This document shows positions 22,970-35,025 of a DNA stretch of 64,000 nucleotides, piece by piece. Within the stretch, counting starts at the first letter, position 1. Each line of letters opens with the position of its first letter. This stretch comes from Malania oleifera (lineage: Eukaryota; Streptophyta; Magnoliopsida; Santalales; Ximeniaceae). The position numbers were made by a program, and so were the translations under genes. The stretch is taken from contig NC_080417.1 in the NCBI RefSeq assembly GCF_029873635.1, positions 33,282,214-33,346,213 of the forward strand, read 5' to 3'. Under the pieces are notes generated by a model. The model searched no databases and was not told the origin of the DNA. It was given only the letters and a program-made list of their open reading frames with translations.

Positions 22970-25900
22970 GGATGAAGAATTTTAAAAGGGATTTGCTTGT
23001 AACGTGTCAGTTGCTGATTGGTGAGGAAACGTTTTGGTGGGGACACTTGGCAAATCCAATGTGCGCTGTTGGGTGAAAAACTGTCCAACGGTAGGTAAGT
23101 AAAGGGGTCTTTGATTCATGAATTTTGTTTTTAATTTTCTTATTTTTATGGGAAAAAAAGGAGGAGGTCCCTGTTGGATAAAGCAAATGGGGACACACCC
23201 ATATGACTTATATGACGAAGGGGAAGTGGATACTCCCAACACACCCCCAACCCAATGGTCTCCTGACCCCCTTCACTTCCCTTATCTTCCCTTTACTTGA
23301 TTTCCCACAGGAAATAAACAACTTGTTTAGGCTGTGTATTTGGGCTCTCTCTAGATGATCTTCATGTCATATCTCATATCTTTCCCCATCAAAGCTCATG
23401 TGGTGTTGTCTCTCCTATATATATATATTATATATATTCTAATTGGCACTTTAATTAATGTTATCAGCCAGAAAGGGAGAAGAAAGAAAGGAAAAAGGAA
23501 CATTATCATCATTCCATGGCTAATACCATGTATAGAACAGAAGGGACAAGGGTCCTCTCCAATTTAATACGTCTCTGATGCATGTATTTTACTAGATTAT
23601 ATTTGAGGTTGTGGATTTGTTTTATGAAAGAGGATATACAAATTGATTTACTATTAAACTGCATCTGTTTTTCCTTTGGGATTGCTGTGGAACGGTGCAC
23701 TGCTCAGCTGGTTGCTGCTAGAGGTGTCATGCTTGACCCACTTCTACAAATCTTTAGTCGTATAATAAATAAAATAAAAACAAAAAGGAATCACTACTGG
23801 CTGGGGGGATGTCTGTTGGCTCAACCATCTGAATTACTTTATGCTATTATTATCATTATTAAACTAATGATAATAGTTATTCTTAGTATTCTAAGATGTA
23901 TAATTAATTTTTGATAAGGTCTGGTGGGTTTTGTTGCTTTGCTGCCCTTTGTTATTGTCACATGCAAAATTCATTCATGACTCTATGCATCCCATACATA
24001 TTTTGCTCGAGGACTAGAAAATTGAATATCTTTTATTGCTCATTTCTTTCACCTAACCCCACCTTCCCCTCGCTCTCCTCCTTTTTGAAGCCCCTCGTAG
24101 ATTTACTGATCCCCGGTTACACAAGCGAGGGCGGCACAGTTTCCATCTTATTATTTTCACTCTTCCCCTCCATATTCAACTCTGGCACTGTCATAGTGTA
24201 GTTTCAAGTCTTAACCACTACATGTCTCTTAGAAAGAGCTCTTTAGGACTTGTTTGGATCAAGAATTTTACTTAAAAAAAGCAAAAAAAAAAAAAAAAAT
24301 AAATTAAATGCCTAGTTGCATGTGCCCCTCAGTGGGCCAATGGTATTGGTTGATTGTTTTGACTACTTTGAAATTGTTGTTCATGCCATAATGAAATTAG
24401 GGATGAAGGTTAAGAAAATAAAGTTACTTGTTATAATGTTAATGAGTTGTGTGGTTATATTTTTATGGATAAAAAATGATATTAAATGGGAAAAGAAGAA
24501 TTCATGTATGTGGGATTTAAGCTTATTGCTGTTGAAATGTTGGTATAGAAGTCTTACAATAAAGTTACTTGGTATTTATCTAGCATTTTAATAGAGAAAT
24601 TAAAAAAAAAAAAAAAAAAAACTTTCAAGTAACGTTGCATTTGGAACCATTGATCTCGGATCTTGAATTTGAATTTAAGTGGAGTAAGTCACATTGAATT
24701 TCAAACGTAGGGTTGATGCTTGGTTTGCAAAATAAAATGGTGTAAGAAAAGAAAGCAATGAAAAATTGAATAGAAAACATGATGAAATGAATCCCAACGT
24801 TTGGTACATTGGAATGGAATGGGTTAATAATTTAATGAAATAAAAAATTGTATCACAAATTCTATTCCCTTTCTTTCTTGTCTACCATACAAAGGAATGT
24901 AGGAATGTAATTTCAATTAGGCCAAATGAGAAGTGAATTGAACTAAATAATTTTATTTATTTTAAAAAAAAAAATATGTGAGAGGTTGGTATCGTTTTTA
25001 TTTTTTATTTTCATTATTATGCGGTGAATAAACAATATATGACAATGTATGTATTTATTTTACTACTATTTTTTATTTTTGTTATGACACATCGCAGAAA
25101 CGTTTGTGATAACCTATTGCTATAGTGTTATAGTATCGATAACTGATTTTTAAGGATTAAATCGTTTATTTTTGTATTCAAATTTTTTATTAAAACTAAA
25201 TTAGAATGGTCATATAAATTTAAAATATAATTCAAATAAAAATATCAATAAATTTTCTCAAAATTTGAAAAAAATCAATAAAAATTATCATTTTACCAAT
25301 TTTCAATTAATGCACACTATTTATTTATTTATTTATATGCTTTGTATTTTCTATTTTCATAATATTTTTAACTATTATTTAGTTCAACGATAGAAATTAA
25401 TTCGGGTTTTACTTTTTTTTTTTTCATTTTTTAAATTTTAATCAATTAGATTGTTAATTTTTATGTTTTAATTTTTATTTTTCATTTTTTACAATACCCA
25501 AACGATCCTTGAAACATTATTGAGGCCCATTTGGTTGGGGAGAATATTTTTGCCTATAAATAACTTCTCGCTTATTCATTGTTTGGCAGTATGCATAAAA
25601 TATATATATGCTTTAATTGAATTACAATTTCTTTGAACAAACAAAAAATAAAATAAAAAATAAAGGATTACTTTTTCTTGGAAAATGATTTAAGATTCCC
25701 AGTAGACAATCAGGGTGCATTTGTTTGGATCGCCATCTACCAAATTCCAAGCTCATAAATAAAACTTGTTCTACTCTCCAGCCTTGGCTGCAGCTTCATA
25801 AATTAATGGATAAGGATGAGGGGCGTGTTGTGTGTTTTGTTCTATAAAGACATCAAAATCTAGTTTGGTGAAGTAAATTTTCAAGGAAAACAAACGGTGA

Positions 25901-26440
25901 GATTGGCTCTTTCTTTGCCTTTAACTTTTTTTGGGTTTAGAAAAATTTTTTTTGGGTTTTAAAAATAAATAAATTTTTTAAAAGATGTGAATTTGAAACC
26001 TTTTAAATGTAAAAAATTATTTTTTAGTTATGAAGTATTATTTTTCTTTTACTTTTTTGGCCATTATATTCAGCTTGGGTTAAGTTGGGTGATTTGTACA
26101 ATTGTACCCTCAATCAATCATGGGACTCACATGTTCAATTTGGATTAAATTAAATTGAATTGGTCAAACCTATGAACACCGCTAGTGAAAATTATGCAAA
26201 GACCCTTATCCTAATTAATAATGGGATAACCTTTTGCTCATAAACAATATTTGATAGGGTAAAATCAGACACCCTCACTTTTTAGAAAATGACACAATAT
26301 TTGTAAAATCTTAATAATTCAACAGAAAAATAATGAACACAAGATATCTTTGGCTTGGCTAACACACTTTAGCCGTATAGTTTTCCATTATATTTATAGT
26401 TGTACAATTAAACTGTCAAGCGTATAATAAGGAAACACAT
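22970..26440. other. AT-rich intergenic DNA
   Basis: No gene or RNA found. It holds A runs near 24283-24299 and 24601-24620, a TA-rich patch near 23419-23436, and long A/T stretches at 25200-25500. Small open frames lack any family signal. Confidence 0.5.
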
Positions 26441-26560
26441 ATGAGCAAAATAAGGAAACAATCAAATACACATTTGTAGGAGAAAATCATGCTAAAAGTT
26501 ATGAGCAAAATAAGGAAACAATCAAATGTATATTTGTAATAGAAAATCACCCTAACAGCT
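26441..26560. repeat. Direct tandem duplication, 60 bp unit
   Basis: Two copies at 26441-26500 and 26501-26560, each starting ATGAGCAAAATAAGGAAACA. They differ at about ten sites. Confidence 0.9.
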
Positions 26561-26984
26561 GGATCATTTTGAATTAGTAACAGAATGGATGGAGTGAGGA
26601 ATTGGTGCAGATGCTCCTGGATTTTCTGCTGAAGTTTTTGATAGTCTAACAATATTCTCAAAAATTACTACAAAATCCCCTGAGATTCAATTTTATTAAT
26701 AAAATAAACGTTCTGTTAATTAACCATTAGTCAACTAGTAAGTTTAGTGAAAAAAAATTAAAGTTTATCCTTATTAAAATGACAATTTATCCTTCCACTC
26801 AATTTTGATTAGGAAAATGACATTAATTTAAAAAATTAAGTTGGAAAAGTTGATAGTTAATTGCAATATATTTTGAAAATTAAAATTATAAGTGAATTGA
26901 CACCTAAATTAAGTCAGATCAATCAATTGACAAAAACATGACAACATAATTAAATTATTGTTTTAAAAAATAAATAAGTGTGAT

Positions 26985-28272
26985 CTTTGATGTTGAGAGA
27001 AATATGCACATGCTTCAAATATCAAAATAAAATAAGTATTTCTTCAACAAAGATTAGAAATAAAAAGCATTTGGAGAAATTAAGAGTTATGCTCAAAAAT
27101 TATTTTTGCAATAAGCTCAATCAAAATAGATACCTAAACAAAATAAATATTCTCTTCAAAAGATTTTCCAAATAGCAATAAAGAGAGTAGGAGTGTAAAA
27201 AATTTGACCCCAAAATGATTTTTCAAGTAAAATAGTACGTGGGGGAACTTTGATTAAGAAATAATTTGAGAGGTTTTTAAAGTTAATCAAAGTTTCTAAT
27301 CTGGAGTAATGAGGGGGTATTTATAAATTTTCTAAAAGTTATGAGCGTTGGTGACACATTCGGTATTTTGGAAAAGATTAATTAAAATTCAATGACGTTT
27401 TAGCCTTTAACAAATTTCTAACCCGAGAGGTTTCAGGTGACTGAACTTTAGTTCGGTCGCCCGAATAGACTCAACTAAAAAAGTCATCTTTTAAGGTTCG
27501 GGTGTCCGAGTTCAAGTTCGGTTGACTGAACAAAAGTCAGAAACTTTATGTTCACGATTTGTGTGCCCGAAGCAAAGTTTGGTTGACCGAACTCAAGTGT
27601 TCGATTGCACGGAGCTTGTTTTGAACTAAAGTGTTCGGTAACCCAAGTTGGTGAAAAGTGCTCTGACCTGGGTTCGGTCACCCAAGGGAGATAGGGTCAT
27701 TTTTGGTTCGGTCGCTCGAAGCCAGGTCAACCGCTAACTTCCTAGCGGTTCGGGCGTCTGAGATGTTTTGAACACCATAGGTTCGATCGCTCGATCTCTC
27801 ACAGGATTTTCATTTTAAGTTCATTTATACTTCAATTTATTGCCCTGATATTATAAGTAATTATATGGACTATTTTGTGCATGTGCTGTGACCTAAGGTC
27901 TTTCTAGGGCCATTTTGAAATGGTCCCAAAAATTCGGTGTCGGTCAACCGAACGGTGTCCTAAGGTCATTCGGTCCTTATGATCATTCTACCGTTATCTG
28001 AGCATTTTAAATATATCATGTAAGATGTATGCATTATTACAGACCAAAATATAAAAATTAAATGCATACACAAAATAAAAGGAACGTCTTCGTATTTTGC
28101 TCTTTAGTTTTCATGGAATACGCTGGAAAATATGATCTTTATATTCCTTTAGGCTTCCATGTCCTTTACCTTATGTGTGTGCTGAATCATGAACCTGTTC
28201 AAAAACACTAAAGCACATATGAGATACTTGTACTTTGTCAACATTAAAATAGGGATCAGACTCACAAAGTCA
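26985..28272 (-). mobile_element. LTR fragment, Sirevirus-like family
   Basis: The right end (28080-28272) aligns with the right end of the solo LTR at 44982-49428 (CATGAACCTGTTCAAAA, GAGATACTTGT, GTCAACATTAAAATA). The block at 27220-27440 aligns with 46060-46250. It carries a cluster of TTCGGTCGNCCGAA-type motifs at 27430-27960. The left boundary is uncertain. An incomplete, older copy of the same LTR family. Confidence 0.65.
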
Positions 28273-28439
28273 GCAAATTCAACTGTTAAAACCACATTTA
28301 TAAACAAAGAACCACATATATTTTCTATAATAAAAATTCCATTGTAACCTGTGGATCATGTATATCAATATACGTACTTTTCTTCAAAACAATATTAAGC
28401 CCATTAAGTGACCATAATCACATAAATATCAAAATATGT

Positions 28440-29496
28440 ATAAAAGAATAACTTCTGGCCCATGCATGTCGTGTTTAACCCGCATGACGGGTTGTGCGGT
28501 TCGAAAACTGAATTTAGCATTGGTTAGCCGACCAAAGTTAAGTCAAAAATTTATGTTTGTAAGATCAGTTTTCCTACCACATCCTGGTCCAGAAATAGGT
28601 GGGCACAACCCTACTCAGGTCAAACTGACTATCCACTGCCGACACTTCCACAACAGTATGACTGCATTAATATTCCGCTTTAACTACAGTACTAAACATC
28701 CACCACATCTGGCCCATTAGGGTTTTCAAAACATATAATTACAATTTATGCAATAAAACAGTATCATAATTTCATCATTTTCTCAACAAACAAGTTGCAA
28801 TAAAATTGTCTCAATATTTGCCATAAATCACGTAATAAATATAATACCATAAAATTTCATATTTGTTCAATTATGCAATAAAATAAATCATGTCACATAA
28901 TTTATATAATAATTAAAATTTCATAACTTGCCTGTGAAATTCTATATATTTGGTAGATTTAAATAAAAAAAATACGAGTAAGATCAACTCTCCATATTTA
29001 AATTTAATTCCCAATATATTTTGAAAACCCCTAAATGTGATTAAATCCCCGCAGTATAATTTAACTCAAATGTATTTAAATCAAAGCTGACATAATATCC
29101 CCATGATCATATACTCAAATTTAATCAGTTAAATTTTAAAATAAAAATTGACATAATATCCCTATAATCATATACTCAAATTTAATCGGCTAATTTTTAA
29201 AATAAAAGCTGAAATAATATCCCCATAATCATATTCTCAAATTTATTCATTAGATTTTTAAAATAAGAACCTGACATAATTTAGTTCACTTATCCTAATC
29301 TTGGAGTGGTGCCTACGACATGCAGATGATGACATTTTTCTGGTTAAATCATTGAAGAGCGGAGTTAGGATCCGAAAATGATGTTTGTTCTTTAATTTTA
29401 CTGAGAAATGGCAGAGAAATTGAGAGAGAGAGAGAGAGCACGGCCAGGGGGGAGAATTGAAATCTTCAATTGATCTGGATGCTTCTATAAGCATCC

Positions 29497-29500
<4 letters not shown>
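28440..29500 (-). mobile_element. Tekay/Del-type LTR remnant, reverse orientation
   Basis: Read on the - strand, it shares blocks with the LTRs at 34749-36900 and 52390-54123: a CT tract after the promoter region (29412-29440), a CGTAGGCACCACTCCAAG-like block (29303-29330), and the ACAACCCGTCATGCGGG block (28478-28500). It also has an inner tandem array. The ends are not clear. The family name rests on general resemblance to plant chromovirus LTRs. Confidence 0.55.
29086..29268. repeat. Tandem array, 61 bp unit, three copies
   Basis: Units 29086-29146, 29147-29207 and 29208-29268 share GACATAATATCCCCATAATC and ACTCAAATTTAATC. A partial fourth copy follows. It lies inside the reverse LTR remnant. 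Confidence 0.9.
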
Positions 29501-29504
<4 letters not shown>

Positions 29505-29549
<45 letters not shown>

Positions 29550-29558
29550 ATATATAAT
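29505..29558. repeat. (TA)n microsatellite
   Basis: About 25 TA units with one TCTA break. It lies next to the LINE tail. Confidence 0.95.
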
Positions 29559-29571
29559 ATTATTATATTAT

Positions 29572-29662
29572 ACAACAACAACAAAACCAAACCTTAGTCT
29601 CACTAAGTGGGGACGGCTATATAAATCCTTTTCTGCGAATTTATGTGATTATGAACCATTTA
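29572..29662 (-). mobile_element. RTE-type LINE 3' tail fragment
   Basis: About 90 bases that match the 3' end of the LINE at 46519-48738. On + it begins ACAACAACAACAAAACC and contains CACTAAGTGGGGACGG and the CGAATTTATGTGATTATG block. A heavily 5'-truncated insertion; target duplications were not resolved in the AT-rich flanks. Confidence 0.75.
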
Positions 29663-29764
29663 ACATATTATATTATATTAATATATTATATTATATTATT
29701 TAATTAATAATAATTATTAATTATTTAATTTTTAAATTTATTTATTTTTTACACTTACATGCAT

Positions 29765-30056
29765 ATAATTTTTAGGGTCGTTACGTACCGAGGATTAGAC
29801 CTAGCGAGCTTTTGTGCGGAGTTAGAAATTATAGTTTAGAGTAAGTGTTTGTCTAATATTGTTTAAATATGTTTTCATGTTTCACGTGATGTAAATATTG
29901 TTACTTGGAGTTACCCATGTAGATTTGGTGGTTTAGTACTTTGGTATGATATTTGAGGTTTTAGATTGCTTTTGCTGCTTGCATTAAAATATTTTATGGA
30001 AAGTGACACTCTGGACCCCACCGGGTTCGGGGCGTCAAAATATGTGGTATCAGAGC
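29765..30056 (+). mobile_element. LTR 3' end with primer binding site, gypsy-type remnant
   Basis: The stretch ending CACCGGGTTCGGGGCGTC is followed at 30045-30056 by TGGTATCAGAGC, a full initiator-Met primer site. That is the 5' LTR/leader junction of a + strand retrotransposon. Nothing of gag or pol follows, so only this junction survives. GGGTCGTTAC at 29768-29777 could be the terminus of a neighbouring Tekay-type LTR. Confidence 0.6.
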
Positions 30057-31284
30057 TATAGGAACACATTCGATAAAATTTCGGGTGTTCACAAAAGTCT
30101 TATTTCCTTTTCTTTGCTTTGCTTGATTGTGTTTTATGTGATTTAATATATATATAATGCTCCTGTCTCTTGCCAAAGAATTTTTTGATTGTAGTAAAAC
30201 TCAATATCCGTGCAAAATGTCCATTCACCCCCCCCCCCCCTTTAGACTCACACCCGGATCGACATAGTTAAATAATTATATTGTAACAAAACATTTGCTT
30301 ATATATTTCATGAAATTTAAATGACTAAATATATTTTTAACAAATAAAATATAGTTTTAAAAAATTGATTTGGATCAGACGATTTGTTGAATTATTGCTT
30401 ACTTTTTGAATTTAGTTGAATACCAAAGTTAATAACATAACAACTTGAATAAGATTAAGAAATGTCAGATGAATTGTCTCAAACAATTGTCAACCAATTA
30501 ATATAAATTTGAATTTTATTTATTATTATAGTATTCATATTTTGCGCAAAGAAGAACTAATATCCCATTTTATAATTTTAATTAATAATTTTTTAAAAAA
30601 ATTTAGTTGATTTTTTTCTAAAACTATGTTTGATAAGTTATTTGAATTTAAAAATACTAAACTATGTTTTATTTGTCTTATGATGTGTGATCATTAAATT
30701 TTTATGAAAATTACATTTAATAAACGTTTCGTATTACTATAATTACTATATATTTTTATAGCTTTTTAGTAATTTTTATTTTTTATATATTTTTTTAAAA
30801 ATTAAAATAATAATAGATTTTTTTATTTTGACGTCAATTGGTTGATCTAAAGTAATTTGAAATGATAGATCAGTTAATTTTTGAGTAAATTAGGTCTTTG
30901 AATTAGTTTTCAAGACATTATGTTGACCAATTTTTTAACTTAATTTATTAAATATGGGTAATTTTAAAAATATCATTTTCTATGGATAAAAATTTTTTTT
31001 TTTCTTTACATATACATAACAGTTGACTAATGATCAACTAATTGAAGTTTAATTTTGTTTATAAAATTAAATTTTGGGGGGGTTTTATGATAATTTTTGA
31101 AAATAGAGGACAAAGTGTCATTTTCAAAAAATTTAGGGATATTCCTGCATTTTGACCTATTTAATATTAGTAAGGAATTTTTTACTTATTTAGGAGAACC
31201 AAAGGCGCTCATCTTCTCTGGAGTAGGCAAGAATGATGAGATAGTTTATCTATATAAAGAATTGTTCACAGAACGAAGGCCGCA
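30057..31284. other. AT-rich intergenic DNA
   Basis: Nothing coding seen. A (C)n run at about 30228-30240 and many A/T runs. It leads directly into the tRNA gene. Confidence 0.5.
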
Positions 31285-31301
31285 GCTGGAGTAGCTCAGT
31301 T

Positions 31302-31334
<33 letters not shown>

Positions 31335-31358
31335 AAGGTTCAAGCCCTTCCTCTAGCG
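31285..31358 (+). tRNA. trnN-GTT (nuclear): tRNA-Asn, anticodon GTT
   Basis: A 74-base gene without CCA or intron. The acceptor stem GCTGGAG/CTCTAGC pairs throughout (one G-T). The anticodon stem TGTGG/CCACA carries the loop CTGTTAA with GTT at 31319-31321. The T stem GAAGG/CCTTC pairs fully with loop TTCAAGC, and G is the discriminator. Internal promoter: A box TAGCTCAGTTGG and B box GGTTCAAGCCC. It differs at only a few sites from the usual plant nuclear tRNA-Asn, and the differences in the T arm are compensated. It looks intact and transcribable by RNA polymerase III. Confidence 0.95.
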
Positions 31359-31364
31359 ATTTCC

Positions 31365-31369
31365 TTTTT
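31365..31369 (+). terminator. RNA polymerase III terminator of tRNA-Asn
   Basis: TTTTT six bases after the tRNA 3' end, the standard pol III stop. Confidence 0.8.
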
Positions 31370-31640
31370 CAATTTTATTTTTCACGGAGTCAAACCATAA
31401 CTGTACTGTCTCTACTGTGCTTTTCCTCAGTTACCTTAAATAGAGATTACCTCGCGTTCGTCTTCATCTTCGTCTTCGTCTTCTACTGAATAATAATTAA
31501 ATGGCCTGATGCCTGAAATCATTAAGCATGCATTTCACACAGCACCCCCGTCCATTTTCATTTTTAAGATAGCAGGTCACATCGCCATAATTTTCAAACA
31601 ATGTTTCATTATTCATTTAGCTTCTCTTGAAATCTCCCCA

Positions 31641-32110
31641 AGATACCTACATATCCATATGTATACAGTAAACCCTAGCTAGCTGGCTAGCAAATAAGCT
31701 CGATAAATAATGTAAAAAATTATACTAGTCAAATTTTGATTTTTGAATTACTAATTTTGTTCTTTACATAACAATGTTTTTTATAATGTATCTAACTAGT
31801 TGTTCAATTTAAGAATTTTTTTAAGATTTTAACAGTGATGTTTACTTTTGATTTATCATAAAGTCCTAACTTGCTATCAAGATACCTATGTGTATAAAGG
31901 CTAGCTAGGTAGCTAGCAAATAAGGTTGATAAATAATGTAAAAAATTATAGTGGTCAAATTTCGGTTTCTTAATTACCAATTTTGTTCTTTACACAATAA
32001 TAAATTTTTTTTATAATATATCTAACTAGTTATTCAGGTTGAGAAACTTTTTTAAGATTTTAGTAGTGATGTTCACATTTGATTCATCATAAAATCCTAA
32101 CTTGTCGTCA
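31641..32110. repeat. Tandem duplication, about 238 bp unit
   Basis: Copies at 31641-31879 and 31880-32110 share AGATACCTA, CTAGCAAATAAG, GATAAATAATGTAAAAAATT, TATCTAACTAGT and TCCTAACTTG in order. Divergence of about 15 percent suggests an old duplication. It abuts the copia LTR at 32129. Confidence 0.85.
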
Positions 32111-32128
32111 AATTATAATGATCTAAAA

Positions 32129-32325
32129 CAATACTTACAAGATAGAAACTCTTATACAATTGTTGTCGAGAGGGATTGTATATATATAGTAGCTTACAGA
32201 TGTTATAAAAATTACAAAACAAGTGTCCCAGAGTAATTACAAGAATTGACAAAATTATAGGGAAGACTAGCATATATCTATAATTACAATCTTTACATAA
32301 ATGAAAAGAAGTGAATGAATATAAT
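32129..32325 (-). repeat. 3' LTR of the Ale-like copia element (approximate ends)
   Basis: Aligns with 37014-37290 (CAATACT, GATAGAAACTC, TACAATTG, GTCGAGAGG). Clean TG/CA ends were not found, so boundaries are approximate. Confidence 0.65.
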
Positions 32326-32333
32326 TCCTCAGA

Positions 32334-33260
32334 TCATGGAATGGAATCGAGCTTGTTGTCATTTGTTGACTTAATCTTTTTGTCATTTGTTTTGGAAAGT
32401 GTTTCCTTAATACGCCCCTGCAAGCTCATTAGGGTAGGCTGTACGTTGAGCTTGGACGGAAGATGGGAAAACCTTGTAAAGACTAATGCTTTTATGAGGT
32501 CATCGACTAATTGGTCCTTACTTGATATAAAGCGAACTTCTAATGATTTTTGTTGAACTCTTTCACGAACGAAGTGGTAGTCGATTTCCAAATGTTTTGT
32601 ACGTGCATGAAACACTAGCTTTGCTGTGAGATAGGTTGCCCCCATGTTGTCACACCAGAGAAGGGGGCGTTAGGAAAGGAAAATACTGAGCTCATGTAGA
32701 GCTAGATAGAATCAGTCATGGCATGGGCAATTGCTTGGTACTTAGCTTCGGTGCTTGAGCGAGCCACCGTCGGTTGCTGTTTAGAGCTCCATGAGATTAA
32801 ATTGTCACAAAAAAAAAAAAAAATGCAAAAACCAGAGGTTGATTTCCGATTGTCGGGGCAGCTGACCCAGTTGGCATCGTAATAAATTAAAAGGTGTGTA
32901 GACATGCTAGGCCGAATGAGTAATCCAAAATTAATGGAAAACTTGAGGTAACGTAATATCCTTTTCACTACTATCCAATGTTCATCAGTGGATTTGTGCA
33001 TGAATTGGCACACTCTATTTACAGCGAACGAGATATTGGGCTGTGTCAAATATAGGTATTGCAAGGCTCCAACTATGCTTCTGTAGGTAGAGCGATTAGA
33101 GTATGAAGCGCCCAAAAACAATGATAGCTTTTGGGAAGAAGACATGGGTGAAGATATATGCTTGGCATTGAGCATTTCTATGCGACTGAGTAGATTATAT
33201 ATGTACTGACTTTGAGATAAGAATAGCCCCTCTTTCATGTGATGAGCTGCAACGCCCAAA
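32334..33260 (-). mobile_element. RNase H and end of reverse transcriptase, Ale-like copia
   Basis: Shows RSIVGALQYLYLTQPNISFA, DANWVSCPDNRKSTSGFCIF, then the RSSTEAKYQAIA block and a RNase H end reading HLEIDYHFVRERVQ. These are standard copia signatures. Fossil. Confidence 0.85.
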
Positions 33261-34160
33261 AAGAAACTTAGAACACCCAGGTCTTTGACAGCAAATTCAC
33301 TGGCGAGAGCAGAGATCAGTTTAGATATAACTTACAAGGTGGAGCTAGTGATGATTATATCGTCAATGTATACCAACACAAAGAGAGTAACTGAAGCTTG
33401 CCTAAATGTGAAGAGAGAAGCATCGGAGCTTGAGTTGACAAAGCTAAGTGATTGAAGGTGCTCATGCAGGCGGTGGTATCAGGCCAGTGGGGCTTATTTT
33501 AAGTCGTAGAGTGCTTTATGCAATCGACATACATGATTTGGAAAATTGGGGTGAACATATCCAAGAGGCTGATGCATATATACCTCCTCTGATAGATTCT
33601 CGTGAAGAAATGCGTTTTGTATGTCAATTTGATGGATTGGCCAACGTTTGGAGACTGCAATGCTTTGGACAAGCTAGATGGTTGTGGGCTTGACCACTGG
33701 AGTGAATGTGTCATCGAAGTCAAATTTGGGCTGTTGGTGGTAGCCCTTGGCAACTAGTTGTGCTTTATGGCATTCGAGAGTGCCATTGGCTTTGTGTTTG
33801 GATTTGAAAATGCACTTGGAGTCGACAATGTTCATATTTGGTTTTGATGGCACTAGAGACCAAGTGCCATTCTTCATAAGAGTTGTGAATTCCTCATCCA
33901 TTGCATTGCGCCACTCACTATATTTGCTTGCTTCTGTATAATTCATGGGGAAGTCAGGAACACCACTTGCAACAAAGAAAGACTGCGGAAGTGGGTAGCG
34001 AACTATTCCATTAGTGAAGGTCTTTGGCTTCACGATGTGGTTCTGGGACCGTGTGGTCATTTGGTGGGAACGTAGTACTGGAGGCTCTTCAGCAGTGGCA
34101 AGCTTTAATGACAGTTGGGTGGTGGACATGTTTAAGGGAATAGTAGGGGAATGTGGCAAC
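33260..34160 (-). mobile_element. Reverse transcriptase region, Ale-like copia
   Basis: Shows the ASKYSEWRNAMDEEF entry block, NGTWSLVPSKPN, CIFKSKHKANGTLE and LVAKGYHQQ, followed by TFTPVVKPTTI. Fossil. Confidence 0.82.
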
Positions 34161-34199
34161 GAACCAAAAGCAGGGGAATCATTTGAGGTGGGAGACTAT

Positions 34200-34740
34200 A
34201 TGTGATTGGATAAATTGGAGTGGGACAACGTCGTTGCATTAAGATGTGAGGCAATGTGGGACATGTCATTGGCATAAGGAGATGACTCATGGGAGGTTGA
34301 GTGGGTGTCATTGATGTTGAGAGGAAATGGTAGAGCAATAGTTAGGCTATACGTGGGCTGGGTGGTAATGGGCTTGTATAATGTGCTAGCAAATGGGAAG
34401 ATGCTCTCACCGAATATTACATGTCAGGATATGAATATTTTCCCACTTGAAATGTCCATGCACTTGTATCTGCAATGCATATTTCTAAGACCAATGAAAA
34501 CACATCGCTTTGAGTGAAAATCAAGTTTGTGCTAATTGAAGGGACAGAGGTATGGAAAACAAGCACACTCGAAAATTTTAAGTAGTAAAAAATCGGGGGC
34601 ATGTTTTTAGAGTTTTTCAAATGGTGAAATACCAAGTGGAGTTGTGGGGAGACAATTTATAAGATACGTTGCCATTAAAAAGGCGTGATCCTAATAGGCA
34701 CGAGGAACACTGTCGTGAGATAGAAGAGAGAGTTCCATTT
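34200..34740 (-). mobile_element. Integrase C-terminal region, Ale-like copia
   Basis: Weak but recognisable: the ATYLINCLPTTPLG block (34640-34690) and the segment that normally reads KCxFxGYS (34480-34520). Fossil. Confidence 0.65.
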
Positions 34741-34748
34741 CAACGATG

Positions 34749-34942
34749 TGTTCGTTGACGAATATAGGGCTACGTCGATGAGCACATAAGGAAATTCGTC
34801 GACGAATACAGGGCTTGGTCGATGAGAAAATACCAAGAGGGGGTATGGAGCAGCCTGAATTTCATCGACGAATACAGGGACTTATCGACGAATTTAATGA
34901 AAGACTCGTCGACGAGGTGATTTGTCTCGTCGACGAATCTGG
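34749..34942 (+). promoter_or_regulatory. Cluster of TCGTCGACGA palindromes upstream of a TATA box
   Basis: Eight full or near copies of the palindrome TCGTCGACGA within 195 bases, often followed by ATACAGGG. They end just before the TATA-like element of the LTR. By position they could be transcription factor sites in the U3 promoter; that is inference. Confidence 0.6.
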
Positions 34943-34987
34943 CAGTATAAATATCTAAAAACCGGGATTTTTAATCATTCTCCACGC

Positions 34988-34988
<1 letters not shown>

Positions 34989-35022
<34 letters not shown>
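34989..35022. repeat. (CT)n microsatellite in the solo LTR
   Basis: Pure CT tract just downstream of the presumed transcription start. Confidence 0.9.

Positions 35023-35025
<3 letters not shown>

Noticed and set aside
23007-23300. Overlapping open frames on both strands
   Set aside because: No protein family signal, and frames on opposite strands cover the same bases with equal length.
24243-25515. Possible inverted-repeat DNA transposon, GGACTTGTTTGGATC at one end and GATCCTTG after CCAAACG at the other
   Set aside because: The inverted match is short and gapped, and no target duplication was found.
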